A stretch of DNA of 64,000 nucleotides from Chelativorans sp. YIM 93263 (GCF_028767125.1 NZ_JAKCWP010000002.1:499930-563929), one strand, 5' to 3'; shown: positions 1 through 10,205, counted from the stretch's first letter. Made by a program: numbers and translations. The notes: generated by a model not told the origin, from the letters alone.

Positions 1-138
1 CTGTTCGAAGAAGCGTGCAAAGAGGCCGGTATTCCGCTGACGCTCAATATGCGCGAAGGCTATGACCACTCCTATTTTTTCATTTCTACCTTCATGGAAG
101 ACCATCTTGCCTGGCACGCCGCCCGCATGAGCCGCTGA
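1..138 (+). CDS. fghA: S-formylglutathione hydrolase, C-terminal fragment
   Basis: Only the last 45 codons are in the window; the start lies upstream of base 1. The tail contains GYDHSYFFISTFMEDHLAWH, the signature end of the esterase D / S-formylglutathione hydrolase family, with the catalytic histidine in the GYDHSY motif. The enzyme hydrolyses S-formylglutathione to formate and glutathione in cytosolic formaldehyde detoxification. The reading frame is open from the first base to a TGA. The identification rests on this tail only, but the motif is distinctive. Confidence 0.85.
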   Translation: MFEEACKEAGIPLTLNMREGYDHSYFFISTFMEDHLAWHAARMSR

Positions 139-293
139 TAAGACGTTTAAGAAACCAGGATAAAGTACTGCTCAAATTTTCCTTTTCCCTCCCAATAGAA
201 AACAAACCTGCCGCCGGAGCTTGTTATCCTGCGGCGTGTCCTGCATTCTTCATGTCTAACACTTAAAAAGCTTCAGACAGGAGATGTATCCCG

Positions 294-677
294 GTGCAGA
301 ACACCGCGCACATTTATTCCGAGCTTCCCGACCGTGATACAATGGGCGGGCGGCTCTCTCGTGCCCGCGATTCCGCGGGGTTGACCATTGCAGAGTTGGC
401 ACGCCGCCTCGGCGTAAAGGCCTCCACCATTCAAGCCTGGGAAAGCGACCGCTCTCAGCCGCGCGCCAATCGGCTTGCCATGCTGGCCGGCGTCTTGAAC
501 GTCAGTCTGTCCTGGCTGCTCCATGGCGTTGGCGCATCGCCAGCGGACGAAAGCCGCTCCGATCTCGTCCAGGCCGTTTCCACCAATCTGCAGCGCCTGC
601 AGCGCCTTCACGAGGAAACGGCAAGCATTATCGCTCAGATCGAGCGGGATCTGGCGCGCGCAGCAAATTTGGAGTAA
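294..677 (+). CDS. XRE-family transcriptional regulator
   Basis: A 127-residue protein with a helix-turn-helix at about residues 30-77 (AELARRLGVKASTIQAWESD is the turn region). Its C-terminal 40 residues are heptad-like and probably form a dimerising coiled coil. The start is taken as GTG at 294, with an AGGAG-like site about 10 bases upstream; the nearby ATG at 284 is out of frame. It lies just ahead of the glycine riboswitch and gcvTHP in the same direction, but the riboswitch separates it from that operon, so a role in glycine control is only a guess. Its target is unknown. Confidence 0.8.
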   Translation: MQNTAHIYSELPDRDTMGGRLSRARDSAGLTIAELARRLGVKASTIQAWESDRSQPRANRLAMLAGVLNVSLSWLLHGVGASPADESRSDLVQAVSTNLQRLQRLHEETASIIAQIERDLARAANLE

Positions 678-775
678 CGACCATTCGGTTGTGAATGGTG
701 AGCCTCAATGCAGGGTGTGGAGGTGACAACACACTTCGCCTGCGCTAGGTTCAAAATTGTCGTGGGTCAAATTGC

Positions 776-962
776 CCGCCTGTTTGTGGGAGAGAGCAGC
801 CTCGCTGCCGCCGAAGGGGAAATCGCCCGAAATCTCTCAGGCAAATGAACCGCAAACGGGTTAGACACTCTGGAAAGTCGGGGCTTGCGCCCCGCGCCGA
901 AGGTGTAAGCGCTGCCGACAGGGTTCCGGTCGCGCGAGTCTCTCAGGCTTCCGACAGAGGGG
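776..962 (+). ncRNA. Tandem glycine riboswitch upstream of gcvT
   Basis: Two consecutive copies of the conserved glycine aptamer core lie directly upstream of gcvT. The first has GGGAGAGA near 788, GCCGCCGAAGGGG near 807, ATCTCTCAGGCAAA near 832 and GACACTCTGGA near 864. The second has GCGCCGAAGGTG near 894, GTCTCTCAGGCTTC near 938 and GACAGAGG near 953. This is the arrangement known for glycine riboswitches, which switch on glycine cleavage genes when glycine is plentiful. No intrinsic terminator is obvious between the second aptamer and the gcvT ribosome site at about 1000, so control of translation initiation is a reasonable inference. Edges are approximate. Confidence 0.93.
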
Positions 963-1008
963 CACGGACACGTTGCATGGGCAGCGTGCGTGCAGCTTTG
1001 GAGGAATG

Positions 1009-2112
1009 ATGAGCGACGAGAAAACCCTGAGACATCTGCCGCTGGAGGCGATGCATGAGGAAGCCGGGGCGCGTTTCGGCGCCTTTGCCGGCTGGCGCAT
1101 GCCGTTGACCTATCCTGCCGGCGTGATGAAGGAGCACCTCCATACGCGAGAAAAGGCCGGCCTGTTCGACATCTCGCACATGCAGCTTTTTGCGGTGGAA
1201 GGCCCAGGTGCTGCCTCTTTCCTCGAGCGTGCCTGCCCGATCGAAGCGGCGGGCCTTGGGTCAGGCAAGTCCAAATACACGGTGCTGCTGGACGAAGACG
1301 CCGGTATTATCGATGACCTGATTATCACGCGCTTGGGCAACGACCGCTTCATGATCGTGGCAAATGCCGGCAATGCGGCAAGGGACGAAGCCCACCTTAG
1401 CGCCATTGCCCAAGGCCTCGACGTGCAGATCGAACCATTGGAGCTCGCTTTGCTGGCCCTGCAGGGGCCGGAAGCAGAAAGCGTTCTCATCGGTGCCGGT
1501 CTGGACTTGAGCGACCTTACATTCATGACGGCCGTAGAGCCGCACGAAAGGTGGTTTGTCTCACGGTCGGGCTATACGGGCGAAGACGGATTCGAGATCG
1601 CGCTGCCCCCTGACGAAGCGCCGGGATTGGCAGAGAAGATCCTGGCGGACGACCGCGTCCAGTGGATTGGCCTTGCAGCGCGGGACAGCTTGCGGCTGGA
1701 AGCCGGCCTCTGCCTGCACGGACAGGATCTGACCGAGAAGACCGACCCCGCCAGCGCGACGCTTCTTTGGGCCATCCCCAAGCAATTGCGGGAGGAAGGC
1801 GCGTTCGTCGGCGCCGAGGCGCTGCGGCGCATCCGTGCCGAAGGCATCAAGGAAAAGCGCGTCGGGCTAAAGCCGGAAGGACGCCAGCCCGTACGCACCG
1901 GTACTCCCCTCGTCGATGAGACCGGGAATGCTGTCGGCCGCGTAACCTCCGGCGGGTTTGGCCCCTCGGTCGGTCACCCGGTCGCCATGGGTTATGTCGC
2001 AAGGAACCTTTCCGACCCGGATACACCGCTGTTCGCGGAGGTCCGCGGAAACCGCCTCCCCCTGCGCGTTCATCCGCTCCCCTTCACGCCACACCGTTAT
2101 CGCAAAGGATAA
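1009..2112 (+). CDS. gcvT: Aminomethyltransferase, glycine cleavage T-protein
   Basis: A 367-residue T-protein. It takes the aminomethyl group from lipoyl GcvH and passes the one-carbon unit to tetrahydrofolate, releasing ammonia. The N-terminal folate-binding fold and the C-terminal barrel (ending near [19 protein letters not shown] and onwards) are intact and the length is normal. Two adjacent ATGs occur at 1006 and 1009; GGAGG at 1000-1004 is better spaced for 1009. It is the first gene of gcvTHP and is controlled by the riboswitch just upstream. Only 5 bases separate it from gcvH. Confidence 0.95.
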   Translation: MSDEKTLRHLPLEAMHEEAGARFGAFAGWRMPLTYPAGVMKEHLHTREKAGLFDISHMQLFAVEGPGAASFLERACPIEAAGLGSGKSKYTVLLDEDAGIIDDLIITRLGNDRFMIVANAGNAARDEAHLSAIAQGLDVQIEPLELALLALQGPEAESVLIGAGLDLSDLTFMTAVEPHERWFVSRSGYTGEDGFEIALPPDEAPGLAEKILADDRVQWIGLAARDSLRLEAGLCLHGQDLTEKTDPASATLLWAIPKQLREEGAFVGAEALRRIRAEGIKEKRVGLKPEGRQPVRTGTPLVDETGNAVGRVTSGGFGPSVGHPVAMGYVARNLSDPDTPLFAEVRGNRLPLRVHPLPFTPHRYRKG

Positions 2113-2117
2113 TCAGC

Positions 2118-2486
2118 ATGAGCACGACTTACTTTACCGAGGACCACGAGTGGATCCACGTCGAGAACGGAATGGCGACGGTCGGCATCACCAACTATGC
2201 GCAGGAGCAGCTCGGCGATCTGGTTTTCGTGGAGCTTCCCGAAAAGGGTGGCAGCTTGACCAAGGGTGACACCGCCGTCGTCGTCGAATCCGTGAAGGCT
2301 GCCTCGGATGTCTATGCGCCGGCCGACGGCGAGGTAACGGAGGTGAACGATGCGCTGAGCAGCGATCCTTCCCTCGTCAACACCGCACCCACGGGCGACG
2401 GCTGGCTTTGGAAGATGAAGCTGTCCGAGGAATCCCAGCTCGAAGGTCTCATGGACGAAGAAGCCTACAAGGCGAAGATCGCCTAG
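2118..2486 (+). CDS. gcvH: Glycine cleavage system H-protein
   Basis: A 122-residue lipoyl carrier protein, the normal family length. The lipoylated lysine is K60 in the motif [15 protein letters not shown]. It shuttles the aminomethyl intermediate between the P, T and L proteins. It is the second gene of the operon, with a short gap after gcvT and 8 bases before gcvP. The L-protein (dihydrolipoyl dehydrogenase) is not in the window and is presumably shared with other 2-oxoacid dehydrogenases. Confidence 0.96.
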   Translation: MSTTYFTEDHEWIHVENGMATVGITNYAQEQLGDLVFVELPEKGGSLTKGDTAVVVESVKAASDVYAPADGEVTEVNDALSSDPSLVNTAPTGDGWLWKMKLSEESQLEGLMDEEAYKAKIA

Positions 2487-2494
2487 GAGTTTGC

Positions 2495-5296
2495 ATGCCC
2501 GATAAAAACGACACTTTTGCCACCCGCCACATCGGCCTGGGGGCGGATGCAACGAAAGCTATGCTGACAGCACTCGGCGTAACCTCGCTCGAGACGCTGA
2601 TCAGCCAGGCGGTACCGAACTCGATACGGCTTGACCACCCGCTCGACCTGCCGAAGGCCGCAAGCGAGGCCGAGGCGCTGGGCGAGCTTCAAAGCCGAAT
2701 GCGCGAGAACAAGGTGCTGAAGAGCTTCATCGGCGCTGGCTATCATGGATGCCATGTGCCGCCGGTCATCCAGCGCAACATGTTCGAGAACCCGGCATGG
2801 TACACCGCTTACACGCCCTACCAGTCGGAAATCAGCCAAGGCCGGCTGGAAATGCTCTTTCATTTCCAGACGCTGGTGACAGAGCTTACCGGCCTGCCCA
2901 TTGCCTCCGCTTCGCTGCTCGACGAGGCCTCGGCGGTTGCCGAAGCTGTCGGCATCGCGTGGCGTCACCATCGCGGCAAGCGCAATCGGCTCGCCATCGC
3001 CGCCCCCCTTCACCCGCAGACGCAAGACGTGGTGGAAACGCGCGCCGAACCGCTGGGCATGGAGATCGACGGCACAACGGTCGATGACGACACCTTCGCG
3101 CTCATCGTTCCCTGGCCGGATACACGTGGTGTCTACGGCGTCCATGCGGACATCATTGCCAGGGCACAGGCGAAGGACGCGATCGTCGTATTTGTTGCCG
3201 ATCCTCTGGGCCTGCTTGTCAGCGAGACGCCGGCGGCGCTCGGCGCGGAGATCGCTGTCGGCTCCATGCAGCGCTTTGGCGTACCAATGGGCTTCGGCGG
3301 GCCGCATGCGGCCTATTGCGCGGTTTCGGACCGGCTGACGCGGCTTATGCCCGGCCGCCTTGTCGGCCAGTCAACCGATGCTCACGGCCGCCCCGGCTAC
3401 CGTCTTGCGCTGCAAACGCGCGAGCAGCACATCCGCCGCGACAAGGCGACTTCGAACATCTGCACCGCCCAGGCGCTACTCGCCAACATGGCGGCCGCCT
3501 ATGCGGTCTGGCATGGCCCGGAAGGGCTTCGCGCCATCGCAGATCATGTGCATGGCCTGGCCGCGCGCCTTCATGCGGGGCTGAAATCCACCGGGCTTGA
3601 AATGGCCGGCGACTCGATCTTCGACACGGTCACCGTCTCGGTGCCGGGCAAGGCCGAAGAGATCGCTGCCAGGGCCGAGAAGGAGGGCCGCCTGCTGCGC
3701 GTCATTGACGCCGACCGCGTCAGCGTCGCCTTCGACGAGACCTCGACGGAAGCGGACCTGAACGCGCTTGCGGCGCTCTTCGACGCTTCTATTCCGGAAA
3801 GCGCCAAGCCGATTGCCCCGGCAGCGCCGCGCGGCTCCACGTTCCTCACCCAGCCGGTTTTTCATGAAAACCGGTCCGAGACCGAGATGATGCGCTTTCT
3901 GCGCAAGTTGGGTGATAAGGACCTGGCGCTCGACCGCGCTATGATCCCGCTCGGCTCCTGCACGATGAAGCTGAATGCTGCGGCGGAGATGATGCCGGTA
4001 AGCTGGCAGGAGGTGAACGGGCTTCACCCCTTCGCGCCGGAGGTACATACGGCGGGTTACCGCCGCATGATCGAAGATCTGGACCGTTGGCTTTCGGAGA
4101 TCACCGGCTTTGATTCCGTTTCCCTTCAGCCCAACGCCGGTAGCCAGGGTGAATATGCCGGGCTGATCGCCATCCGCCGTTATCATCGAGAGCGCGGCGA
4201 GAGTGAGCGCGATGTCTGCCTTATCCCCTCCTCCGCTCACGGCACCAATCCGGCTTCCGCTTCGATGGCCGGGATGCGAGTCGTGGTCGTGCGCTGCACG
4301 GAAAGCGGGGACATCGACGTGGAAGATCTGAAAGCCAAGGCGTCGGATCATTCAGATCGGCTTGCTGCCCTGATGCTCACCTATCCCTCAACCCATGGCG
4401 TCTTCGAAGAAGGCGTGCGAGATATGTGTGCCGTCATCCACGAGCACGGGGGGCAGGTCTATCTTGACGGCGCGAACCTCAATGCGCTGGTCGGCCTTGC
4501 GCGGCCGGGCGATCTGGGCGCGGACGTCTGCCATATGAATCTGCACAAGACCTTCTGCATTCCCCATGGCGGCGGCGGACCCGGAATCGGCCCGATTGGC
4601 GTTAAAAAGCATCTCGAGCCTTTCCTGCCCGGCCACGTCGCGCAGGGCGGCAGTCATGCGGTCGCGGCCGCTCCGTTCGGCAGCGCCTCCATCCTGCCCA
4701 TCACCTGGATGTATATCCGTATGATGGGCCCCGACGGGCTCACCCGGGCGACCGAAATGGCGATCCTCAACGCAAACTATATCGCCGAGCGCCTGAAGGA
4801 GCATTATCCCGTGCTCTACAGGGGCCGCAACGACCGCGTGGCGCATGAATGCATCCTCGACACCCGCGTGTTGAAGGAGCGCGCCGGCATCACCGTAGAG
4901 GATGTCGCAAAACGTCTCATCGACTACGGCTTCCACGCGCCTACCATGTCCTGGCCCGTGGCGGGAACGCTCATGGTGGAGCCGACCGAATCCGAGCCGA
5001 AAGCCGAGCTCGACCGCTTTTGCGACGCGATGATCTCGATTGCTGAGGAAACCGCGCGTGTGGAAAAAGGCGAGTGGCCCAAGGACGACAATCCGCTTGT
5101 CAACGCGCCCCACACGGCGATGGAACTGATGGCCGAGGAATGGTCCCACCCCTACTCGCGCGCGGAAGCCGCCTTCCCGTCCGGCAGTATGGAGGCAGCT
5201 TCGAAATTCTGGCCGCCCGTTTCCCGCGTGGACAACGTCACCGGCGACCGCAATCTCGTCTGCTCCTGCCCGCCCATGGAAGCGTTGGCGAGTTAG
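2495..5296 (+). CDS. gcvP: Glycine dehydrogenase (decarboxylating), P-protein
   Basis: A 933-residue P-protein of the long fused type, with both the N- and C-terminal PLP folds in one chain. The PLP-binding lysine is K685 in [18 protein letters not shown]. It decarboxylates glycine and loads the aminomethyl group onto GcvH. The frame is open further upstream inside gcvH, but ATG 2495 has AGGAG at 2485-2489 and begins [14 protein letters not shown], the usual N-terminus of the family. It is the last gene of the riboswitch-controlled operon. Confidence 0.96.
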   Translation: MPDKNDTFATRHIGLGADATKAMLTALGVTSLETLISQAVPNSIRLDHPLDLPKAASEAEALGELQSRMRENKVLKSFIGAGYHGCHVPPVIQRNMFENPAWYTAYTPYQSEISQGRLEMLFHFQTLVTELTGLPIASASLLDEASAVAEAVGIAWRHHRGKRNRLAIAAPLHPQTQDVVETRAEPLGMEIDGTTVDDDTFALIVPWPDTRGVYGVHADIIARAQAKDAIVVFVADPLGLLVSETPAALGAEIAVGSMQRFGVPMGFGGPHAAYCAVSDRLTRLMPGRLVGQSTDAHGRPGYRLALQTREQHIRRDKATSNICTAQALLANMAAAYAVWHGPEGLRAIADHVHGLAARLHAGLKSTGLEMAGDSIFDTVTVSVPGKAEEIAARAEKEGRLLRVIDADRVSVAFDETSTEADLNALAALFDASIPESAKPIAPAAPRGSTFLTQPVFHENRSETEMMRFLRKLGDKDLALDRAMIPLGSCTMKLNAAAEMMPVSWQEVNGLHPFAPEVHTAGYRRMIEDLDRWLSEITGFDSVSLQPNAGSQGEYAGLIAIRRYHRERGESERDVCLIPSSAHGTNPASASMAGMRVVVVRCTESGDIDVEDLKAKASDHSDRLAALMLTYPSTHGVFEEGVRDMCAVIHEHGGQVYLDGANLNALVGLARPGDLGADVCHMNLHKTFCIPHGGGGPGIGPIGVKKHLEPFLPGHVAQGGSHAVAAAPFGSASILPITWMYIRMMGPDGLTRATEMAILNANYIAERLKEHYPVLYRGRNDRVAHECILDTRVLKERAGITVEDVAKRLIDYGFHAPTMSWPVAGTLMVEPTESEPKAELDRFCDAMISIAEETARVEKGEWPKDDNPLVNAPHTAMELMAEEWSHPYSRAEAAFPSGSMEAASKFWPPVSRVDNVTGDRNLVCSCPPMEALAS

Positions 5297-5319
5297 CTGG
5301 ATCAGAAATTGTTAACCAA

Positions 5320-5351
5320 GCCGGTGTGCTCCTGTTAAGGAGTACGCCGGC
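5320..5351. terminator. 14-bp hairpin between gcvP and parE
   Basis: An uninterrupted 14-base-pair stem (5320-5333 with 5338-5351, two G-T pairs) closes a GTTA loop 24 bases after the gcvP stop. There is no T-tract on either side, so it is not a classical intrinsic terminator. It could protect the 3' end of the gcvTHP message, act in factor-dependent termination, or be a dispersed palindromic repeat. Confidence 0.55.
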
Positions 5352-5488
5352 ATAATGCCGTTGGCGAAAGACCGCTCTTCTTGTAAGCCGGTTCGCAACT
5401 GCCGAACGGAACCGGAACGGCCTTCGCTTCACCATGAAATTCATGGCAAACTCACCACTGATTCGTGGGGCTAGAAAGTACACTCTGA

Positions 5489-7555
5489 ATGGACGACACC
5501 AACGACCTTTTCTCCGGACTGCCCCCGACCGAGCGCGTAAAGCAGCCGGAAGCGCCTTCCGCGCCCGAGCGAAAAGCACCGCGGCCGGCTCAGAAGCGCC
5601 CGACGGAAGCAGATGATACCGGCGGCGGGTATAGCGCGGCCGATATCGAGGTTCTGGAGGGGCTTGAGCCCGTGCGGCGGCGCCCTGGCATGTATATCGG
5701 CGGCACCGACAGCAAGGCGCTGCACCACCTTTTCGCCGAGGTCATCGATAACTCCATGGACGAGGCGGTGGCCGGCCATGCAAGCTTCATCGAGGTCGAA
5801 CTCAGCGAGGATGGGTTTCTGACCGTCACGGACAATGGCCGAGGCATTCCTGTCGACCCGCATCCCAAGTTCAAGAACAGGTCAGCCCTCGAAATCATCA
5901 TGACCACACTGCATGCGGGCGGCAAGTTCGATTCGAAGGCCTATGAGACCTCCGGCGGCCTGCACGGCGTCGGCGTGTCCGTGGTCAACGCCCTGTCGGA
6001 AAATCTCGAGGTGGAGGTCGCGCGCAACCGCCAGCTTTACCGCCAGCGCTTCGTGCGCGGCAAGCCTCAAGGCGGAGTTGAATCCCTGGGCGACATCCAC
6101 AACCGCCGCGGGACACGCGTGCGCTTCAAGCCGGATGCGGAGATTTTCGGCGCAAATGCGAAGTTCGATCCCGCTCGCCTTTACAAGATGGCGCGCTCAA
6201 AAGCCTATCTCTTTGGCGGCGTTGAAATTCGCTGGTCCTGCGCCCCTGCCCTACTGAAGGAGAAGGATGAGACGCCGGAAAAGGCCTCTTTCCATTTCCC
6301 TGGCGGCCTGAAGGATTTCCTCGAAGCCTCTCTGGATGGTGAGTTCCAGGTCACCAGTGGCCTCTTTGCCGGGCGCAGCGAAAAGCGCGGCGGCCACGGC
6401 GCGGTCGAATGGGCCGTCACTTGGTATGGCGGTGACGCATTCCTCGATTCTTATTGTAACACGGTGCCCACCCCCGAAGGCGGCACGCACGAGGCCGGTT
6501 TTCGCAGCGCGCTGTTAAAGGGCCTGCGCGGCTATGCGGATCTGACGGGCAATAACAAGCGCGCCTCCGTTATCACCGCCGAGGACGTTATGATTTCGGC
6601 TGCGGGCATGCTCTCCGTCTTTGTGCGTGAGCCCGAGTTCGTCGGTCAGACGAAGGACAGGCTCGCAACGGCTGCCGCAAGCCGGATGGTGGAAAACGCG
6701 GTGCGTGATCCGTTCGATCACTGGCTTGCCGACAATCCGGCCGAAGCTTCCAAGCTGCTGGAATGGGTGATCGCGCGCGCCGACGAGCGCCTGCGCCGCC
6801 GCAAGGAACGGGAAGTGAACCGCAAGAGCGCGGTTCGCAAATTGCGCCTGCCCGGCAAGCTCGCCGACTGTACCATGACCGCGGCAGCCGGCGCCGAAAT
6901 CTTTATCGTCGAGGGTGACTCGGCCGGCGGCTCGGCCAAGCAGGCCCGCAGTCGCGCTTCACAGGCCGTGCTCCCCCTGCGCGGTAAAATCCTCAACGTC
7001 GCGAGCGCTGCCTCCGGCAAGCTCGCATCCAACCAGCAGATTGCCGACATCATCCAGGCATTGGGTTGTGGCACGCGCTCGAAATACCGCGAGCAGGATC
7101 TGCGCTATGAGCGCATCATCATCATGACCGACGCCGACGTCGACGGCGCGCACATCGCTTCCCTGCTCATCACCTTTTTCTATCAGGAAATGCCGCAACT
7201 CATTTCCGGCGGGCATCTTTTTCTTGCCGTGCCTCCGCTCTACCGCCTCACCCAGGGCGGCAAGACGATGTACGCCCGCGACGACGCGCACAAGGAGGAG
7301 CTTCTGAGCACGGAGTTCACTGGCCGCGGAAAAGTCGAGGTCAGCCGCTTCAAAGGCTTGGGCGAGATGATGCCGGCGCAGCTCAAGGAAACGACCATGG
7401 ATCCCGAGCACAGGACCCTTCTGCGGGTCGATGTGCTGGAGGAAGAGGCCGAGGCCACGAAGCTGGCCGTCGAAGCGCTGATGGGCACCAAGCCCGAAGC
7501 GCGCTTCCGCTTTATCCAGGAGAACGCGGAGTTCGTTGAGGAGCTGGATATCTAG
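5489..7555 (+). CDS. parE: DNA topoisomerase IV subunit B
   Basis: A 688-residue GyrB/ParE-type ATPase subunit that works with ParC to decatenate daughter chromosomes. The GHKL ATPase segment (RRRPGMYIGGTD, DNGRGIPVD) comes first, then the transducer, then the TOPRIM domain with EGDSAGGSAKQARSR and the acidic DADVDGAHIASL motif. The C-terminus ends in the short ParE form and lacks the GyrB insertion. The first 50 residues are polar, Pro/Ala-rich and probably disordered, as is common in rhizobial ParE. The gene is transcribed alone after a 190-base gap that contains a strong hairpin. Confidence 0.94.
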   Translation: MDDTNDLFSGLPPTERVKQPEAPSAPERKAPRPAQKRPTEADDTGGGYSAADIEVLEGLEPVRRRPGMYIGGTDSKALHHLFAEVIDNSMDEAVAGHASFIEVELSEDGFLTVTDNGRGIPVDPHPKFKNRSALEIIMTTLHAGGKFDSKAYETSGGLHGVGVSVVNALSENLEVEVARNRQLYRQRFVRGKPQGGVESLGDIHNRRGTRVRFKPDAEIFGANAKFDPARLYKMARSKAYLFGGVEIRWSCAPALLKEKDETPEKASFHFPGGLKDFLEASLDGEFQVTSGLFAGRSEKRGGHGAVEWAVTWYGGDAFLDSYCNTVPTPEGGTHEAGFRSALLKGLRGYADLTGNNKRASVITAEDVMISAAGMLSVFVREPEFVGQTKDRLATAAASRMVENAVRDPFDHWLADNPAEASKLLEWVIARADERLRRRKEREVNRKSAVRKLRLPGKLADCTMTAAAGAEIFIVEGDSAGGSAKQARSRASQAVLPLRGKILNVASAASGKLASNQQIADIIQALGCGTRSKYREQDLRYERIIIMTDADVDGAHIASLLITFFYQEMPQLISGGHLFLAVPPLYRLTQGGKTMYARDDAHKEELLSTEFTGRGKVEVSRFKGLGEMMPAQLKETTMDPEHRTLLRVDVLEEEAEATKLAVEALMGTKPEARFRFIQENAEFVEELDI

Positions 7556-7612
7556 TCGGCCTAGCGCGCCTGTGCGGTGCCAGCCATCTTGAATGCCAGG
7601 TCGCAGTGTAAA

Positions 7613-8749
7613 TTAGGCAGCAGCCAGCGCGAGCGCGTGCGCACGCGCGTTTTCACGCCGCATCTCCAGATGAATGCGCTTCAGAAGATTGGCCAGCCGC
7701 GCCTCGCCGGAGGTGTCCGCGCCGTCATTATCGATCGTCTGCAGCATGCGCCAGGAAACCTCCTGCGGCCCGGCTATTTCGCGACCGGCATTCACCTTGC
7801 GCCACGTCTCCAGTGCCATGAGGATCGGCTTGTGTGTGCATCCGGCCAACCCGGCCTTTGTAAGCAACACAGCCGGAGTTGCCCTCCTACCGCCCGAAAT
7901 CAGGGTGTGGACGCGCTCTGAACTCTGCCCGGTCAACGCTGCGAGCGCGGCGGCAAAGAAGTCGACGTGACCATAGGCGAGCACCCGAACGAGGAAACCG
8001 GACGTCAGTTCGCCGCGCAGGCGCAGGTGCTCGACGAGCGCGGGATACTCGCCTTTTTCCATTTTCCTGATGAGCGTGATGGATGCCCGCGTACAGGTCT
8101 CACGCGCGATCTTTTCCGCCCTCGTTGACCCCATGGCCGCTCGGACAAGCGGAGCCTGCGAAAGTGCCGTGGCAACGGAAGCCGCCAGCGCGTGACGGCA
8201 GTCAGCCGGAAGGTGTGGATCGCCCGTAAGCGCCCCACGCACCCTCGCCTCGTCACCATGGCGCTCAATTATGCGGCGGAAGCTGATCGGCGCGATCTTT
8301 GCACCGTCGTTGCGGATCAGCGCCATGCAGGCTTCCGCACAGGCCACTTCCGCAATGGAAGCCGACAAGCCCGCGGAAACGCGCGGCCGGGACGCGATCA
8401 GAAGCTGAATTTCCGGCGCGCCGGTCGCCACCCGATCAACGAGATCACTATCGCTCAAAAGCGGCGAGCGAACGATGACGGGCGCGGCAACCTGCGGCTG
8501 GTCGTCCGCCAGCGCCGCGACCACCTGCATGGGCGCCCGGTCGCTCAGCGAGAGCGTCTCCGACAAGGCAAGCCGTACCTTCGGCGACGGATCGTCCAGG
8601 AGCAGCGCCAACGCTGCCTCTGCCGCTAACCGATCGTCAAAGGCCAACTCCTCCTGGATGTAAGCCCGCGCCAGTCCAGAGGCTGCAGCGGCCCGCTCGC
8701 GTACGCTCGCCGTCTCGCTCCACTGCAAGAAATCTTGGATCGCACTCAC
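7613..8749 (-). CDS. DUF2336 domain protein
   Basis: A 378-residue, Ala/Leu-rich, all-helical cytosolic protein of the DUF2336 type found in alphaproteobacteria. The N-terminal half reads as HEAT-like helical repeats (AEAALALLLDDPSPKVRLAL, then a similar segment at VVAALADDQPQVAAPVIVRS). There is no signal peptide or membrane segment. No catalytic motif is visible and the function is unknown. It stands alone, convergent with parE and divergent from the MaoC gene. Confidence 0.8.
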   Translation of the reverse strand: MSAIQDFLQWSETASVRERAAAASGLARAYIQEELAFDDRLAAEAALALLLDDPSPKVRLALSETLSLSDRAPMQVVAALADDQPQVAAPVIVRSPLLSDSDLVDRVATGAPEIQLLIASRPRVSAGLSASIAEVACAEACMALIRNDGAKIAPISFRRIIERHGDEARVRGALTGDPHLPADCRHALAASVATALSQAPLVRAAMGSTRAEKIARETCTRASITLIRKMEKGEYPALVEHLRLRGELTSGFLVRVLAYGHVDFFAAALAALTGQSSERVHTLISGGRRATPAVLLTKAGLAGCTHKPILMALETWRKVNAGREIAGPQEVSWRMLQTIDNDGADTSGEARLANLLKRIHLEMRRENARAHALALAAA

Positions 8750-8866
8750 CTGCCGCCCCCCGGTTATCGACGCGAGGCTAGCAGCAACTCGTATAGAAAT
8801 GGTTTACCATAACCGCTTGCCTACCGGCCTGCGTGCGCCTATCACAAGGCAACGAGGAGGGGAGCC

Positions 8867-9319
8867 ATGCCTGGGCTTTATCTGGAGGATCTGAAGCCGG
8901 GACTAGTCGTCCAGCACACGCTGCGCAAGACTGTCACCGAGAGCGACAATGTGCTCTTTTCCACAATGACGCTGAACCCGCAGCCGCTTCACATTGACTT
9001 TGATTTCGCGGAAAAGTCCGAGTGGGGCAAGCCGCTTGTCAATTCCCTGTTCACACTCGGATTGATGATCGGCATATCCGTGCACGACACGACGCTCGGC
9101 ACCACCCTCGCCAATCTTGGGATGACCGAAACCAGTTTCCCGCATCCGCTCTTCCACGGTGATACGATCCGCGTGGAAACGGAGGTCAAAAGCGCTCGCG
9201 AGTCCCGCTCCAAGCCGGATCGCGGGATCGTGGAATTCGAGCATCGTGCCTATAATCAGGACGATGTTCTGGTCGCCCGCTGCCTCCGGCAGGCAATGAT
9301 ACTGAAGAGGCCGGCCTGA
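8867..9319 (+). CDS. MaoC-like acyl-CoA hydratase
   Basis: A 150-residue hot-dog fold protein. The hydratase signature appears as TLNPQPLHIDFDFAEKSEWG; the aspartate that usually precedes NP is replaced by a threonine-leucine context, so the substrate may differ from that of R-specific enoyl-CoA hydratases. ATG 8867 follows a strong GAGGAGGGG ribosome site. Its stop overlaps the start of the next gene by one base (TGATG), so the hydratase and the CitE-like lyase are translationally coupled and probably act in sequence on a CoA ester. The exact substrate cannot be read from the sequence. Confidence 0.82.
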   Translation: MPGLYLEDLKPGLVVQHTLRKTVTESDNVLFSTMTLNPQPLHIDFDFAEKSEWGKPLVNSLFTLGLMIGISVHDTTLGTTLANLGMTETSFPHPLFHGDTIRVETEVKSARESRSKPDRGIVEFEHRAYNQDDVLVARCLRQAMILKRPA

Positions 9320-10197
9320 TGCGTTCTCTTCTGTTCGTCCCGGCCGATTCCGAACGAAAACTGGAGAAGGCGCTCTCCTCGGGAGCCGACATTCTGCTGC
9401 TCGACCTCGAAGATTCGGTGGCACCAGGCCGAAAGGAAGAGGCCCGCCGCATCGCAGCCGATTTCATAGCCGAACATAAGGGAAGCTCCCCCACCCTGCT
9501 CTATGTGCGCGTAAACGCGCTTTCCACAAGTCTCACCGACGACGACCTGGAAGCCGTCATGCCCGCCAGTCCGGACGGCATAATGATACCCAAATCATCC
9601 GGCGGTCAGGATGTAACCCTGCTCTCGGTAAAACTGCGGGTGCACGAAGCCGAAAACGGCCTGGAGGATGGGGGGACACGCATCCTGCCGATCATCACGG
9701 AAACGGCAGGCGCGGTCTTCGCCACCGGCACCTATGCCGGCGCGAGCGAACGGCTTTCAGGCCTCACCTGGGGCGCGGAGGATCTGTCAGCCGAAATCGG
9801 CGCGCGCACGACGCGGGACGAGGTGGGCAACTTGACTGAGCCCTTCCGTCTTGCCCGCTCGATCACTCTCTTCGCTGCCAGCCATGCCCACGTGCCGGCC
9901 GTCGACACGGTATTTCCGAATTTCCGCGACGAGCCCGGCTTCGAGAAGGAATGCATCGAGGCCGAGCGCGACGGTTTTACGGCAAAAATGGCCATCCATC
10001 CCGCTCAAGTGCCGATCATCAATGCCGCCTTCACCCCATCCAAGGAAGCGGTGGAGGAATCGCACCGGGTTATCGCCGCGTTCCAGGAAGCGGGTGAGAC
10101 AGGCGTGGCCAGTGTGGATGGGCAGATGGTGGACCGACCGCATCTGCGCCGCGCGGAGCGCATACTCGCACGCGCCAGATTGGCGGGACTCGATTAA
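9319..10197 (+). CDS. CitE/HpcH-family acyl-CoA lyase
   Basis: A 292-residue TIM-barrel lyase of the HpcH/HpaI/CitE family. Typical landmarks are LLFVPADSERKLEKAL at the N-terminus, the metal-binding segment DLEDSVAP, the arginine of YVRVNAL, and PIITETAGAVF. Relatives cleave malyl-CoA, beta-methylmalyl-CoA or citramalyl-CoA to an acyl-CoA and glyoxylate or pyruvate. The length matches CitE-like lyases better than the longer Mcl1 type. It is coupled to the MaoC gene upstream, which suggests hydration of an unsaturated dicarboxylyl-CoA followed by cleavage. Confidence 0.85.
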   Translation: MRSLLFVPADSERKLEKALSSGADILLLDLEDSVAPGRKEEARRIAADFIAEHKGSSPTLLYVRVNALSTSLTDDDLEAVMPASPDGIMIPKSSGGQDVTLLSVKLRVHEAENGLEDGGTRILPIITETAGAVFATGTYAGASERLSGLTWGAEDLSAEIGARTTRDEVGNLTEPFRLARSITLFAASHAHVPAVDTVFPNFRDEPGFEKECIEAERDGFTAKMAIHPAQVPIINAAFTPSKEAVEESHRVIAAFQEAGETGVASVDGQMVDRPHLRRAERILARARLAGLD

Positions 10198-10205
10198 CGA
10201 CCTGT

